A DNA stretch of 64,000 bases from Phascolarctos cinereus (taxonomy: Eukaryota; Chordata; Mammalia; Diprotodontia; Phascolarctidae), in assembly GCF_002099425.1 (NCBI RefSeq), contig NW_018344105.1:2331001-2395000 (forward strand), in the 5' to 3' direction. Positions within the stretch are counted from its first letter, which is position 1. Each line of letters starts with the position of its first letter. Of the stretch, positions 11,216-22,699 are shown one piece after another. A model generated the notes under the pieces. The model made no database searches. It had not been told where the DNA came from and saw only the letters and a program-made list of their open reading frames with translations. Both the position numbers and the translations under genes were made by a program.

Positions 11216-12417
11216 AATCTTACCTACTCAATTTTTGTCCTCCATGGAGATAATCTGGCTCTCCATTGGACTTTGTGCTTCTTTGCAGAGATATTTAAAT
11301 ATTTTTCTTCTTTGCATTTTTGAGAATAAAAAAAATTCAAAGTTCAGAAAAAAGAGTATCAGAGAATGCTTTTGAAGTGAGCTGTAACAAATGGTTGTAT
11401 TTTTCATATGCAGTATTCATAATAACATATTTCTCTGCTGCTGTGAACCTAGCCAACTCTAGGATATTATTTTCTGTGGTAGAGAGGACAGATCTCATGG
11501 GAAACCAGGGTGATGTCATCCAAATCAGAGCAAGACTCAGTCACACCACTGGAAAAAAAAAATACTAGTTGGTAACACCACAGCAGTAGAAAAAAAAATT
11601 TTTTTAGACCATCCAGAGCAGTTGGTAAACTCTATTTAGTGAGACCTGACTGTGGGGGGAAACACTGCAAAATTATAATAGTCAATTCCCTAGACTTAAT
11701 GCTTTACCGTTTTTGCTATCAAGCTAATGTCCTGCAGAATGCCACAGACACTGGGCACAAGAAATGGCTGGATTTGCCATGACAGTCTGCAGCTGTCTCT
11801 GGGCTCTGCAGTTATACAGTAAGCTAGAAACAAGGAGGCACATAAGAGTTTAATGAAAAATCAATTACCTGGAACCCCCAACCATGCGTCATAAACCTGC
11901 TGCAAGGCAAGGCTCTCTGCACACTCTTTTCCTTTTTCTTCTTTACCCCTAGCCTAACAATTCAGTACTTTTTTTCCTCAATACTAATACTGTCATCTAT
12001 GTCTGTGTGGCTACTAAACATAAAACCCAAGCCACAAGAGTAGCTTAAGACCATTATAACACAAGTGTAACTTATTGTATGCTAATAGGCCAGGGAAGTA
12101 TACTAAGTTGGTGAGCACTTCAGGAGAGGCATTGATTTTTCTACCTATTAGGGTGCTATTTGCTAATTTACTAGCTATTCTTGGCTGGCTCTAGAAACTT
12201 ACTCTGATGCTATTTGTTATGGAGGAGAATCAGTATAAGGAAGGTCTGTATTGGACTAATTCAAAGACACTTTGTTCCTTAAGTACCAAAAAGAAAAAGG
12301 TAGAAGGTTGTCTCAACTATAGGTGGCTGCCCAGCATGGCCCCAAAGACAGTAAACCAAACCACTGTGTCATCTGTAGTACAGAATTCTACACCTTATCC
12401 AGTGAATGAGACCAAGC
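11216..12417. other. unique sequence, nothing recognised
   Basis: No coding or repeat content is recognised. Open frames on both strands at 11,320-11,568 overlap and have no domain. Confidence 0.4.
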
Positions 12418-12480
12418 ACCTGTGAAATGAAGGGCTTGGACTAGATCTTTGATCTAGCTCTTAAAGTCTAAAATCCCATA
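12418..12480 (+). repeat. MIR/THER1-type SINE 3' fragment
   Basis: 'cctgtgaaatgaagggcttggactagat...agctcttaaagtctaaaatccc' is the usual 3' wording of these SINEs. Confidence 0.55.
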
Positions 12481-12499
12481 AATTGATAATTTGAAAGAG

Positions 12500-12900
12500 G
12501 GGTTCACTATAGATGGTGTGATCATCAAGATGACTTTTGTTTGTGAAGGACATTACATTGATCAAATAAGGCTCAGAAAAGGACAAAGCTTTTTCAATGA
12601 GATCCATTAATAAGCCAAAAAAGATCAACCTACCAATCCACACAGGAAAAACTAAATGGATGAAAAATATGTATCATCTGTCATGCAGATGGATAATTGG
12701 TCCAACACATTAACATCTCAGTATATAGAGTTGGGACAGGGATTATGGACAGCCAGTAAATTAGGCCCATAATTAAATAAGAGGAAGGAATTGGGCTAAA
12801 TTGTATTTGAGAAATTGTATAGGATTCATTCACATTTTCTAAAATTACAGGCATTCTAACATAAGCTCACTGTAAATGGGCAGGTGTGCAGATTCCAACA
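12500..12900 (+). mobile_element. RTE-clade LINE fragment, end of reverse-transcriptase domain
   Basis: Pieces of translation such as 'LGQGLWTASKLGP' and 'LNKRKELG' follow the RTE/BovB order (LGQ.L....LGPEL.RR...GW), preceded by 'KTKWMKN'. This is the region just after the catalytic palm. The frame is interrupted several times, so it is a dead copy. Confidence 0.7.
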
Positions 12901-15609
12901 AAGGGAGACTCTGCCAAATATTTTTGCTAGTGGCAAATACAAAAAAAAAGGATTAAATAAGAGAAGTCAGAATAACAACTTTGTAAATGACAGATTTAAA
13001 CACACTCTGATGTGCTATAGAAACTGGAAACCACACTCCCCCTTCCAATCATTTGAGTGATATTTTTCAATGCAGGGACTTTGCTATAGCCATGGCCAAG
13101 TTCTCTTTGGAGAACAAGGCTGTGGATAGCTAAGTAAATCTTATAGCCTATCTTCAAGCAAAGCAACGTGAATTCACTACTTAATTCTGCATCCATACAT
13201 TAGACTTTGTAGTGATCCATCAATAGTCACCAAAATGGTTCTATGGAAAAAGCCTCTAAGCATAATAACAAGTACAGAGAAGTCCTGGAGTGGGGCCACA
13301 TGCATTGATTAAAGCTGCACCCAGCATAAATCAATGTAATTAGTAAATCAATTTTGCTCAGGACCAGAACATTAACCCCTTCAAGAAAGATGCATCCTAC
13401 TGATACTGAAATCACTTCTTTCTTTTTCTCTATTCCTTCCTGCAACACAGAAATTCAGTTTCTAAAGAACGAAGAATCACCAATAAAGCTTTTCAGCTTT
13501 CCTAGGGAAAGATCAGATATTTGGTTTCAGCTTCCAGCCTCAGGGTTCAGGGAGCACAGTCCTTGAAGCTGCCCGTCGCTTCTGCAATACTCAAGAGGGG
13601 AAAGTGCCTTCAAAGGTTTGCTTTTCTTCCCTAGGTTTAATTTCTCCTTATCTAAGAATGTCCAGACTGCATGTCATGAAATCTCAAGAATGAAATCCAG
13701 GCCACAGCAGGAATCCATACCTAAATACCAAGAAACAAACAAATCCCAAAACCCAATGGCTTGCCCAACACCCCTTTACAGTACTTCATTGATATAAGAA
13801 TTCTTGTAGAAAGGTATGTTAGGGGCCAAAGGGTATAAGGACAGGACTTAATTCACTATGGAAATCATTTTTTCACACATTATTATGACCTTTAATTAAC
13901 AAGCACATACATACCAAATAAAAATCACAAAACATGCAACACTACAAACCCTTCTGAGCAATAAGCTTCCACTTGGGAAATAAATCCTCTATTCTAGAGC
14001 CTCCACGCATGGTATCTGAGTCAAGGAACTGCACTGACCAAAAGATCACAAGACTCTGTGGAGACATAATACACTAACTTACCATTACCCAATATGGCCT
14101 TCTGCTTCATGTAATATTTTCAAATCAGTCGGAATCAGTGAATATTTTAATGATGATATTAGCTATTTGATAACTAAAAAAATTTTAAAATAAAGGCAAC
14201 ACATTATAGTATATTGGAAAACTGATAACTAGAACAAATTCTACTGCAAAGACATTTGACCCATATAGCAAAAGTAAAATAATAATTAGCTTCAAAGTAC
14301 TTAAGTATAATAAGTAACTACATCTGAGAAGGTTAACTCTGGCAATCCCAAATTCTAACACCTCCTTTGAAAGTCGTTAGATATCTTCAGAACACACAGG
14401 TACATTTCATTGATTCTTCCTATATGGTAGCAATTTATCATATTTCCAGGAGAGTTGTCCTGATCAGTGGCATTAGCCAAGTAGTGATTCTATATTTTCT
14501 TAGCAATGCTTATTTCTCTCAGTTTCTATATTTTGCTTACAAGTTTCCTCTTTCAAAAAAAAGTATCTTGATTTTCTTAACATATATTTGTCACACATAA
14601 ACACAATGAAATTAAGAACCAATTCTGTTAACTTAACTCTCCCTAACTTTTACCGTTTCTTTTCATCTATGCTGCAAATAAATACAACTTTCACAGGTGG
14701 TCATTTATACTGGGATAAATAGTGGGAAGAATATGCCCAACTGGCTGAAATCTCTCATAAAAACTATTGTTGCTTTTATTTTCAAAAGCTTGTTTCTAGG
14801 ATTCCATTTACATCGCTTTGTTTCTTTTGTTATTTAATGTAGAACCATGTTTTCCACTTCAGGAAAATTGGAAGCTTAGTTTCAAAATGACTTCCTACAT
14901 AAGTAGCAAATTTAAATGTATTGGTGAATTATATGCTAAGTTCAAGATGAAAAAATTTCCATTTTCCACAAAAATTAACATTTTTATTCATCTTTTCAAA
15001 GGGTGCAATAGAGGTTGGCACCATTAAGGAAGAATCTCAATGCCAGCAGTAAGAGGAAGAGAGAGGAGAAGAAAAAGAAAGGGAAATTACTTTTCTAAGA
15101 AAAATATTAAGTGTATTCTGCCATTATGCAGCTATCAAACCCCAAGAGGGCAAATGGCAAGATACTAGATACTATGGGAATTATGGAATTTAGATTAGAC
15201 CACATCCCTCCTCCCCAAGGAGTTTATAATCTCATGACAATAGCATAACTACTAGACCTCAGGAATGTCATAGCTTCCTTCCTAAATTATCCTGAAATGC
15301 CTACTGTCAGTTATTAGCAGGGGTAACTTTAGGCTTAGGTGTTAAAATTGAGACAAATTCAACATTTTTCAAATACAAGTATTTGTTACATAAACTTTGG
15401 GTTTTGTGGTACATTGGCGCTACTGCCATATTTCTGAGAGCTGCCTCCAAATACAGAGTGGAAGGCAGTGTAGTCTCCCTATGTATTTAAAAGGTGCCAT
15501 TTTAGGCCTAAATGGGTTCTGGGGAAGTTGGGTTTGTCTTCCAGTTTTCCTGCTTCTAGTCGCAACTCAATCTCTGGTGATTTTTCAGATAGTTCAAAGG
15601 CAGGACCAG
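12901..15609. other. unique AT-rich sequence
   Basis: Across 2.7 kb I recognise no exon, RNA gene or repeat family. The open frames are short and lack domains. Relics too old to see by eye may be present. Confidence 0.4.
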
Positions 15610-15704
15610 GTTGTTAAGAGCAATAAATAACAAATGAAGGCATTTATACTTGTTCCAGGAAATAATGGAGAGTCACTGGACTTTACTGACTAGGAGGGTG
15701 ACCT

Positions 15705-15828
15705 AGATTGCAAGCTCCTTGAGGACAAGGACTATCTTTTGCCTCATTTTGTATCCCCAGCACTTAGCATAGTGCCTGGTACATAGTAGGTGCTTACTAA
15801 ATGCTTAATTGACTGACTGACTAGGCAA
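15705..15828 (+). repeat. L2/MIR 3' end nested in the minus-strand L2
   Basis: 'gcaagctccttgaggacaagg', 'cccagcacttagcatagtgcctgg' and 'tagtaggtgcttac...gactgactgact' are the standard L2 3' end. It interrupts the L2 sequence that continues on both sides in the opposite orientation. Confidence 0.75.
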
Positions 15829-15908
15829 ATTACTTTTGAAGCTGTGTAGAGGCTGGATTGAAGCAGAAAGATACAAAAGACAAGGAGACCAATTAGAAGG
15901 TAGAAGGC

Positions 15909-16098
15909 CAGGGGTGGGGAACCTCCAGCCTCGAGACCACATATGGCCTTTTAGGTCCTTCTGATTGAGTGCAAGTTTTACAGAACAAATCCTTTTATTA
16001 AGGGGATTTGTTCTGTGAAGTTTGGATTTGGTTGAAGGGCTGCACTTGAGGACCTAGAGGGCCACATGTGGCCTTGAGACTGCAGGTTCCCACCCCTG
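15909..16098. mobile_element. palindromic hAT-type MITE
   Basis: The 190-bp element starts CAGGGGTGGGGAACCT and ends with a close reverse complement (AGGTTCCCACCCCTG). Further in, 'ccacatatggcc' and 'ggccacatgtgg' pair, and a perfect 13-bp arm pair sits at the centre (15,980-15,992 with 16,004-16,016). It is flanked by an 8-bp duplication, GTAGAAGG (15,900-15,907) and GTAGAAGA (16,099-16,106), one base off at the left end. This matches hAT rules (8-bp duplication, CAGGGGTG ends). There is no transposase, so it is non-autonomous. Confidence 0.8.
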
Positions 16099-18182
16099 GT
16101 AGAAGACTATTAAAATAGTCAAGGTAAGAGTATATGAAGATCTAAACTAGAGGAGTGACTGTGAATGGAGAGAAGGGGGCATATTCAAGCTATGTTGTAA
16201 AGGGAGAAATGACGACATCTGGCAACAAATTGGATATGTAAGGTAAGTGCAAGTGCAAAGTCAAGATAACACGATGACATTGTGAGCCTGAATGTAGGAA
16301 AATGGTGGTGGCCTCAATAGTCACAGGGAAGTTCAGAGGAAGATTCGGGAAAAAGAGAAAGTTCTTTTTTGGATATGCCAAATCAGATGCTTGGTGGATA
16401 TCCAGTTTGAGATGTGCAAAAGACAGTTGGTAATGAGGGATTGGAGCTTAGGAGAAAATTTAAGTAGGGCTGGATATATAGATCTGGAAATCATTTCATG
16501 GTCTAGAAGATACCTGAACATATGGGAGTGGATGATGTCACCAAGCAAGAAAGAAAAAGAAGAAATGAGAGCCCAGGAAAGAGCATTGTGGATAGTCATG
16601 GTTAGTAGGTATGGCATAGATGAAGGTTCACCAAAGAAGATAAAGGAATGGTCACATGGATAAGAGAACCAGGAAAGAAGAGTGTCATGAAAACCTAGAG
16701 AGAACAGGGTATCCAGAAGGAGAAGGCAAATAACAATTTCAAATGTAGCAGGGAAGACAAGAAGAATGAGGACTGAGAAAATGCCATTAGATTTGGTCAT
16801 TGAGATCACTGGCTACTTTGTAGAGGGCAGTTTCAGTTGAATAATGTCAGAAACCGGACTTCAGAGAGTTTAAAAGATAGTGAAAAGACAGGAAGTGAAT
16901 GGGATATGTGTTGACAGCTTTCTCATGGGGTTTAGTCAAGAAGGAGAAGAAAGAAAGGATAATACCTAGTGGGAATGGTCTAATCGAGTGACGGACTTTT
17001 TAAGGATAGAGAAGACATAAGCATGTTTCTAGGCAGCAGGGAAGGACAATTAGAAAGTGGAGATGATTGAGAGGGCAATTTTCTGGAAAAGACAGGAGGG
17101 AATGGGATCAAGGGCATATGCGGATAGGTTGGTTGAGACAAAAATAAGGGCCAGCTCTTCATCTAAGAATGAAGTCAAGGAGGAAGCAATGAGAGAGACT
17201 CTGAAGATTAAATATCTGAGCAATCTGCAATAAGGAGGAAGAGAAAAGAAGATGCTCTTGGCTAATGGCATAATGTTTTTTCAGCAGAGAGGTTGGTGGG
17301 AGGTGGTGCCATGAGAGGCTTGAAGAGAGACATAGTTTGAAATGGCCACTCCGAGGTTTGGGATAATGAATCAATTAAGGAGAAGAAGAAGAATTGTCTT
17401 GTTGAAATGAGGGCCTGAATGAATAGATCAACTTGTAGAGGACCCAATCAGTACATTTCCATGACTTTCTCCAGGTCCACTCGGCAGCACATGAACAGGA
17501 AAAAAAGAGGTAGAGGGTGGGAATAATTCAGGATCGAGAATTGGCAAAAAATAATTATAAGCAATAGGACAATAGGGTAAGGAAGTTGGCAGTAGAAGAG
17601 AGTGAAAGAGGTGAATTGATTCACCTAGTACTTAAGACAGGGAAGGGAGGGTAGCCAGTGAAGGGGTGATGGCCTGAGAAAGAAATGAGAAGTGGAGAAA
17701 TGGACATGGAGTGAGGATAAAGAAGTGGCACAAGGGTCATAAGGCATAGGGAAAGAGGGATTGATAAAAGATTACAATTAAATAAAGGAACTTCAGAGTT
17801 TATACACATGTAAAGTAGAACCATTATGGGTGATGGCAAGATGAAGGGTAATAGCAAGACCATTTCTAGAGTGGAGGACTAAATAAGGGGAATTAAGTAG
17901 ACAGATGAACTGGGAAGTTAAGGTATTTGAGGAAACATCAGTATCTATGCAGAAGTCTCCTAGTATGAGGGGAAGAATTAGGAAGAAAAGGCTAAAACAA
18001 ATACTGAACTCATTGAGGAAGGAAAGAGAGTGACCTGGGAGTTGACAGAGAACAGCCACCAGGTTCTGCACTGGGTGATAAATTTGGATAGCATGAACCT
18101 CCAAGGAAGAGAGGTTACTAAGTGATGGGTTAGTCTCTACCGGAACACCTCCAGTAGCAAGGAGCTCACTGCCATTTAACAT

Positions 18183-19114
18183 GTCTCATGCCATTTCTGC
18201 TCACATCCAAATACTACCAAGTTCTGCCTTACATAGAATCACAGCTTTGCAAACAATTGCAGCAATAGCAGCAACATATGTGCCTCTGGAATGCCAGTGT
18301 ATTCCTAATGTAATCTAAACTGAAGTCTGAGCTGCCTTTTTTCATTTTATCTCCTTCTGAGTCTTAGACAAATCCTTCAGTTGAAGAGCAACATAGAATG
18401 ACAGTTGTAAAATATGTAATGCTGCAAGCCCACTTATGGTCTCATGCTCTCAAATCAAAATCATGAAGTATGTGCAGGTTGATTTACAACTTACCTTCCC
18501 TTATTCCAGACTGCCATACCCTTTCTTCTAAGATGTAAGGAAATAAGTAGGCTGCCCTTTTCCTCAATTAGAGAATGTTATAGACCTTGACCTACATAGC
18601 ATGATACAACCCTTCATACTCACTTATTTGAAATTTTTTCTTCATTTTCTCTTAGGATCCTACATTTTTTATGCCTCAATGTCACTTGTTGTCAGGATGC
18701 TGTCCATGCTATTGGCCCAATATGACATCATTCTGATCAGGTCTATCAATTTATCATCATATTACTGATGTCAGATATCTTAGTCTGGTAGTGAATTATG
18801 TATGTTATATAAAGACCTTGAGTTTGTGCTCTCTCCTTTTGAGGTCCTCAAAGTATTTTAAGTAATAGAGAAAACTGAATTAAAGGCCTGATTTAACAGC
18901 AAATAAAACAGTGGTGGTAGTCACTGGGTTGGTTACTGAATCTTTCAAGGCACCATCTGACATTTTCATTTCAGTATCAAGAAAGGGTTAATGGTAAGCT
19001 ATGTAGTGTGCCAAGAGTGATAGGACTCACCTGGAATGAGGGTAGCAGTCAGACCAACTGCAAAGAAAGAAAACACTGTGGGTAATCTGGGGTGTATTGT
19101 TCACTAATGTCACC
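18183..19114. other. unique sequence, nothing recognised
   Basis: No repeat or coding content is recognised between the L2 and the next L2 tail. Confidence 0.4.
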
Positions 19115-19225
19115 ATAATTAGATTATGAGCTCCCAGGGGCAGGAATAATGCCTTATCTCCCTCCATGGAATAACATCAATGTTGAACACACAGTTACGT
19201 GCTTAGTAAAGATTTGTGCAATTGA
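19115..19225 (+). repeat. L2/MIR 3' end fragment
   Basis: 'attagattatgagctcccaggggcagg' with 'gtgcttagtaaagatttg' matches a decayed L2-type 3' end. Confidence 0.55.
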
Positions 19226-19401
19226 TAGAACTGGGAAAACCTCTTCTTTCCCCATTGACAAACAGCCATTTGCAGAATCCATAAACTCTTTAATAAACAC
19301 AATTTTCTTTCTTCTATAAACTTAATAATTATCAACAAACAGAAACATTTCAATAAACAAATACAAACATGAAATTGGCTTGTATAAGAAATGGACTAGA
19401 G

Positions 19402-19627
19402 CAGCGGTGTCAAACTCAAATAGAAATAGGGGCCACTAAGATGTACATAAGGATCCCTGTCAGCTGCACACTGGTTTAGAAAACCACGTATCCATATTAT
19501 CTACATCTTATTGTGTTTTTACTTATTTTGTTAAATATTTCCCAATTTCTTTTTCATCTGGCTCAAGCTTCACTCAGGAGTGTTGGGGGCCTCATGTGGC
19601 CTTTGGGCAGCAGGTTTGACACCTCTG
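19402..19627. mobile_element. hAT-type non-autonomous element (CAGNGGTGTCAAAC ends)
   Basis: It begins CAGCGGTGTCAAACTC and ends with the near reverse complement GGTTTGACACCTCTG. The 8-bp flanks are GACTAGAG (19,394-19,401) and GACTAGAA (19,628-19,635). The AT-rich interior ('ttattttgttaaatatttccc') carries no transposase. Ends and duplication length fit hAT. This is a different family from the one at 15,909. Confidence 0.8.
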
Positions 19628-19635
19628 GACTAGAA

Positions 19636-20300
19636 ATGCAGAATAAGATATGCATTTTCATACACGTGTTGATTTATTTTACTAGATGATACATACTTAG
19701 GAGTAGGCTGGAAAGTAGAGATAGATCAGAATAAAAAATCAATAAAACATTTTTAAATGCATAGAAGAAAAGAAAAATGTGGAAAGGGACACAAATCAAG
19801 CAGTTTTGTTACTGCCTTTTACAATTTAATGTCTATATAGTTTCTTCAAACCCATTGAACTTCACTACAATTTTGTCAAATAATCCTTTTTTTAAAAGTT
19901 GGCAAGTTCGTAGATGCTTGGCACAGGTTAGGGAGGGAGATGATGTAATGGTCTTTCTGTAATAGGACATGATAAAGTGAGAGCAGGCAAATGATACTGA
20001 AACAAAAAAATGTTACTGGAAGGACAAGATTCAGATCCAGGTTGGTAAGATTAAAAACAATTAACATTGCCCAGAATAAAGTCAATAGATCAAAAGCCAG
20101 ATGTTGAATGGTTTCCATAAAATGGGCAGCCATGGTCTTTGAGCCATCCCAAATTCAATCTCCTAAGGATATCTATATTATTTGCTGGAACTAAGATGAG
20201 TCACAAAAAGTGCTTCTTCCTAACCCTTCTTCAATTATATTAATACTTTTCTTCTTTAAAGATATGTACTGTTTTCATCACTGTCATAACAAAAAAAAAA

Positions 20301-20336
<36 letters not shown>

Positions 20337-20544
20337 AACAACATTCAAAGTCAAACAAGACAGAAATCTATCAAATCCAGCTGCCTTTGCAATTTGCACA
20401 TTAAAGGAGATTTCAGATGATGGGGTTTCACCTAATTACTGTACCATACCCAAACCTAGGTATAGTCAGTATTGCAGTAGAAATTGTTTCCAACTATTTG
20501 TGGGCCACTGGGCCCCTGGTGAATAGCAGATGGGTATTTATGGA
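19636..20544. other. unique sequence with an AT microsatellite
   Basis: No coding or transposon content is recognised. A (TA)n tract lies at about 20,298-20,336 after an A run, and the open frame through it is an artefact. Confidence 0.5.
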
Positions 20545-20599
20545 GCACTAGCTGTGTGCATGCCAGAAGACTGGGCACTGTGCAGGGAAACATAACAAA
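20545..20599 (+). repeat. MIR/ancient SINE fragment
   Basis: 'tggagcactagctgtgtgcatgcc...ctgggcactgtgcaggg' resembles the 'gagcacctactatgtgccaggcactgtgct' block of mammalian SINE/L2 repeats. Short and tentative. Confidence 0.4.
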
Positions 20600-20830
20600 A
20601 GAAACAGAACCACAGAATCTCACAGTAGGAAGGAAGTGTATAGTCCAATTCATATCTGAACACAAATACTCTACAAAATAGCTGAGAAATGGTCATCCAG
20701 CCTCGGCTTAAAGACCTGAAGCAGCACTGTTTGTTAGGAAGTTTTTCCTTGCATCAGGCCTGAATTTACTTCTTTGCAATTGTCCACAGGGCTCCTAATT
20801 CACTTGGAGTTAACAGGCAATACAAAGTGA
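20600..20830 (+). repeat. CR1/L3 LINE 3' fragment
   Basis: 'cacagaatctcacagtaggaaggaagtg', 'gtcatccagcctcggcttaaag' and 'tgttaggaagtttttccttgcatcaggcctgaattt' match the conserved CR1/L3 3' region in order. Ancient copy. Confidence 0.7.
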
Positions 20831-21404
20831 ACAAGGTTTAAGAATATGTATAAAGCAAATAAATCAATACATAGACAGAAGCAATTTAGCACATAAATGC
20901 TGTAGTAATGAAGTAAAGTTTCTAATGAATACCATCAAAGGAACTAAGGGAGATTTCTGGAAGGAGTAAATTTGGAATAAAGTTTTCAAAGACCTAAAAG
21001 TCTCCCAAAAGTTTCTCCTATGAAAAAGGCCAAATTTGAGAAAACTACAGATTTAGATCTTTTTTTCCCCCACGATTACAAGAAGAATTCTTTGGGGAAA
21101 TCTACCCTTGATTCTCATAGGGATCAGGAAATGGTTAAAGTGGGGGAAGAGGTTGAGAGTAATATTTTCCATACTATTAAGGCTAAGTTTATAGCCCAGA
21201 AAATGAGATGCAGCCCTAAATATTGAAGGATCCATACAGCCACTACATTGGCATGGAATAATTTTAAGAGCTATGTAAAGTAAGCAGAAAGAGAGGGGAT
21301 ACAAGCATAGACAGCAGTGCGGGAAGAGTGGCCAATCTAAAAAGATGGGAAGTGAGAAGGGTAGCCTAAGCAGGCTGGATAAAACAACTAGAAAGTATTA
21401 TTAG
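20831..21404. other. unique sequence, nothing recognised
   Basis: No exon or repeat is recognised. Overlapping opposite-strand frames at 21,020-21,304 have no domain. Confidence 0.4.
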
Positions 21405-21680
21405 AAAAGGAGGCTAGATGGTGAAGTAGAGTGCTGGCCCTGGATTCATGAAGACCAGAGTTCAAATTTAACCTTAGACACTTACCAGATGTGTGACCCT
21501 GGGCAAGTCACTTAACCTCTGACTGCTTAAGTTTCTTTAAGTGTAAAATGGGGATAATAACAGCATCTACCTCACAGAGTTGTTGTGAAGATCAAATCAG
21601 ATAATATTTGGAAAGTGCTTAGCACAATGCCTGGCAAATAGAAGGTACTTAGTAAATGCTTGTTCCTTTTTCCCTTCCCT
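21405..21680 (+). repeat. marsupial tRNA-CORE SINE, near full length
   Basis: It holds the head 'aggctagatggtgaagtag', 'atgaagaccagagttcaaattt', 'tgtgaccctgggcaagtcacttaacc', 'tgtaaaatggggataataacag', 'gttgttgtgaagatcaaatcag' and the L2-like end 'tggcaaatagaaggtacttagtaaatgc'. One of the best preserved copies here. Confidence 0.9.
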
Positions 21681-22620
21681 AGTAGATCTAGGAATGCAGA
21701 GTTAGTTCAATATTAGGAAAACTATAAATACAACAGACCATATTAATAACAAGAACAATAAAAATCACATAATTCCATCAATGGATGAAGGAGGATTTTT
21801 TTATAAAAAAACAGCACCCTCATGTTAAAAATACTAGAAAGCATAAGAACAAATGAATGTTTCCTTAATGTGGTGATAGACAGAAAGACAGATAGATAGA
21901 TAGATATAGATACAGACACAAAAATAAAAACCACTAGCTAACATCATCTGTAACGGAGAAACACTAAAGGCATTTCCAATAAGATCAGGGGTAAAGTACT
22001 ACTGTCACTACTTTCATTTGATATATAGATATAGATATGGATATAGATCAAAAATATAAGAAAAAGAATAAGTATAGACAAAGAAACAAAATTATATGAG
22101 AGTTTATTTAGAGAACTTAGAGATTCAACTAACAAAGTAACAGAAACAATGCACAACTTCAAAAAAAGTATGAGGATACATAATAAACCCACAAACATCA
22201 TCAGCCTTTCTGTATATAACTAAGAAAATAAGAAAAAGAAATTCCATTCAAAATGAATATCTGGCAATCCACTTACCAAGACATAGATAGGACTTTTATC
22301 AATTGAATTGCAAAGAACTCTTTACAAAAATTAAGAAAGACATAATTGGAGAGGAATTAGTTGCTTATAGTTTGGCCATGCTACCATAATAAAAATGATA
22401 ATACTAACTAAGTTAATGTACAGATTCAGCACTATAGTAATCAAACTACCAGAGGACCACTTCATAGAAGTAATAAGCTTTATATGGAGGTACAAAGAGC
22501 AAGAATTGCAGGAAAATTATGGGAAAAAATGAGAAGAAAGAAGATTTAGCAGTACCAGATCTCAAACTATACTATGAAAAAAATAATCACCAAAACTATT
22601 TGACTATTTGATAATTTTTT
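21681..22620 (+). mobile_element. L1 LINE fragment, ORF2 reverse-transcriptase region
   Basis: 'ggaatgcagagttagttcaatattagg', 'aataaaaatcacataattccatcaatggatg', 'aatctgtaacggagaaacactaaaggca', 'ccaataagatcaggggtaaa', 'agaaattccattcaaaatgaata' and 'tagcagtaccagatctcaaactatactatga' follow marsupial L1 ORF2 order. GATA-type microsatellites have grown inside it (about 21,885-21,912 and 22,020-22,048). No frame stays open, so it is a dead, internally shortened copy. Confidence 0.85.
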
Positions 22621-22699
22621 TAAAAAGGAGTTAATCAGTAGGACAGATGAAATACATAAGATCCAGAAACAAATGAACATAATAACCTAACATCTCTCC

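Larger units (their letters stand above)
15610..18182 (-). mobile_element. long L2-clade LINE copy
   Basis: Read on the minus strand, 18,182 to 17,880 gives an endonuclease region ('LPGHSLSFLNEFS', 'LILGDFCID', 'SSNTLTSQF'). At 17,271-17,050 comes the linker before the reverse transcriptase ('ALDPIPSCLFQKIA'). At 16,809-16,333 the reverse transcriptase follows ('LLLDTLFSLGFHDTLLSWFS', 'LGDIIHSH', 'SPKLQSLITNCLL'). The 3' part runs to about 15,610. The catalytic block corresponding to the YADD motif is degraded and the frame is broken many times. Two later insertions lie in its 3' part (15,705-15,828 and 15,909-16,098). About 2.3 kb of L2 remains, long for a mammal. L2 is known to lend its 3' end to MIR-type SINEs, which are common in this window. 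Confidence 0.8.

Noticed and set aside
16333-16809. 158-residue minus-strand open frame as a host gene
   Set aside because: Its text follows the L2 reverse transcriptase ('LLLDTLFSLGFHDTLLSWFS', 'LGDIIHSH'), so it is a piece of the LINE.
17793-18182. 129-residue minus-strand open frame as a host gene
   Set aside because: It matches the L2 endonuclease region ('LILGDFCID'), continuous with the same LINE.
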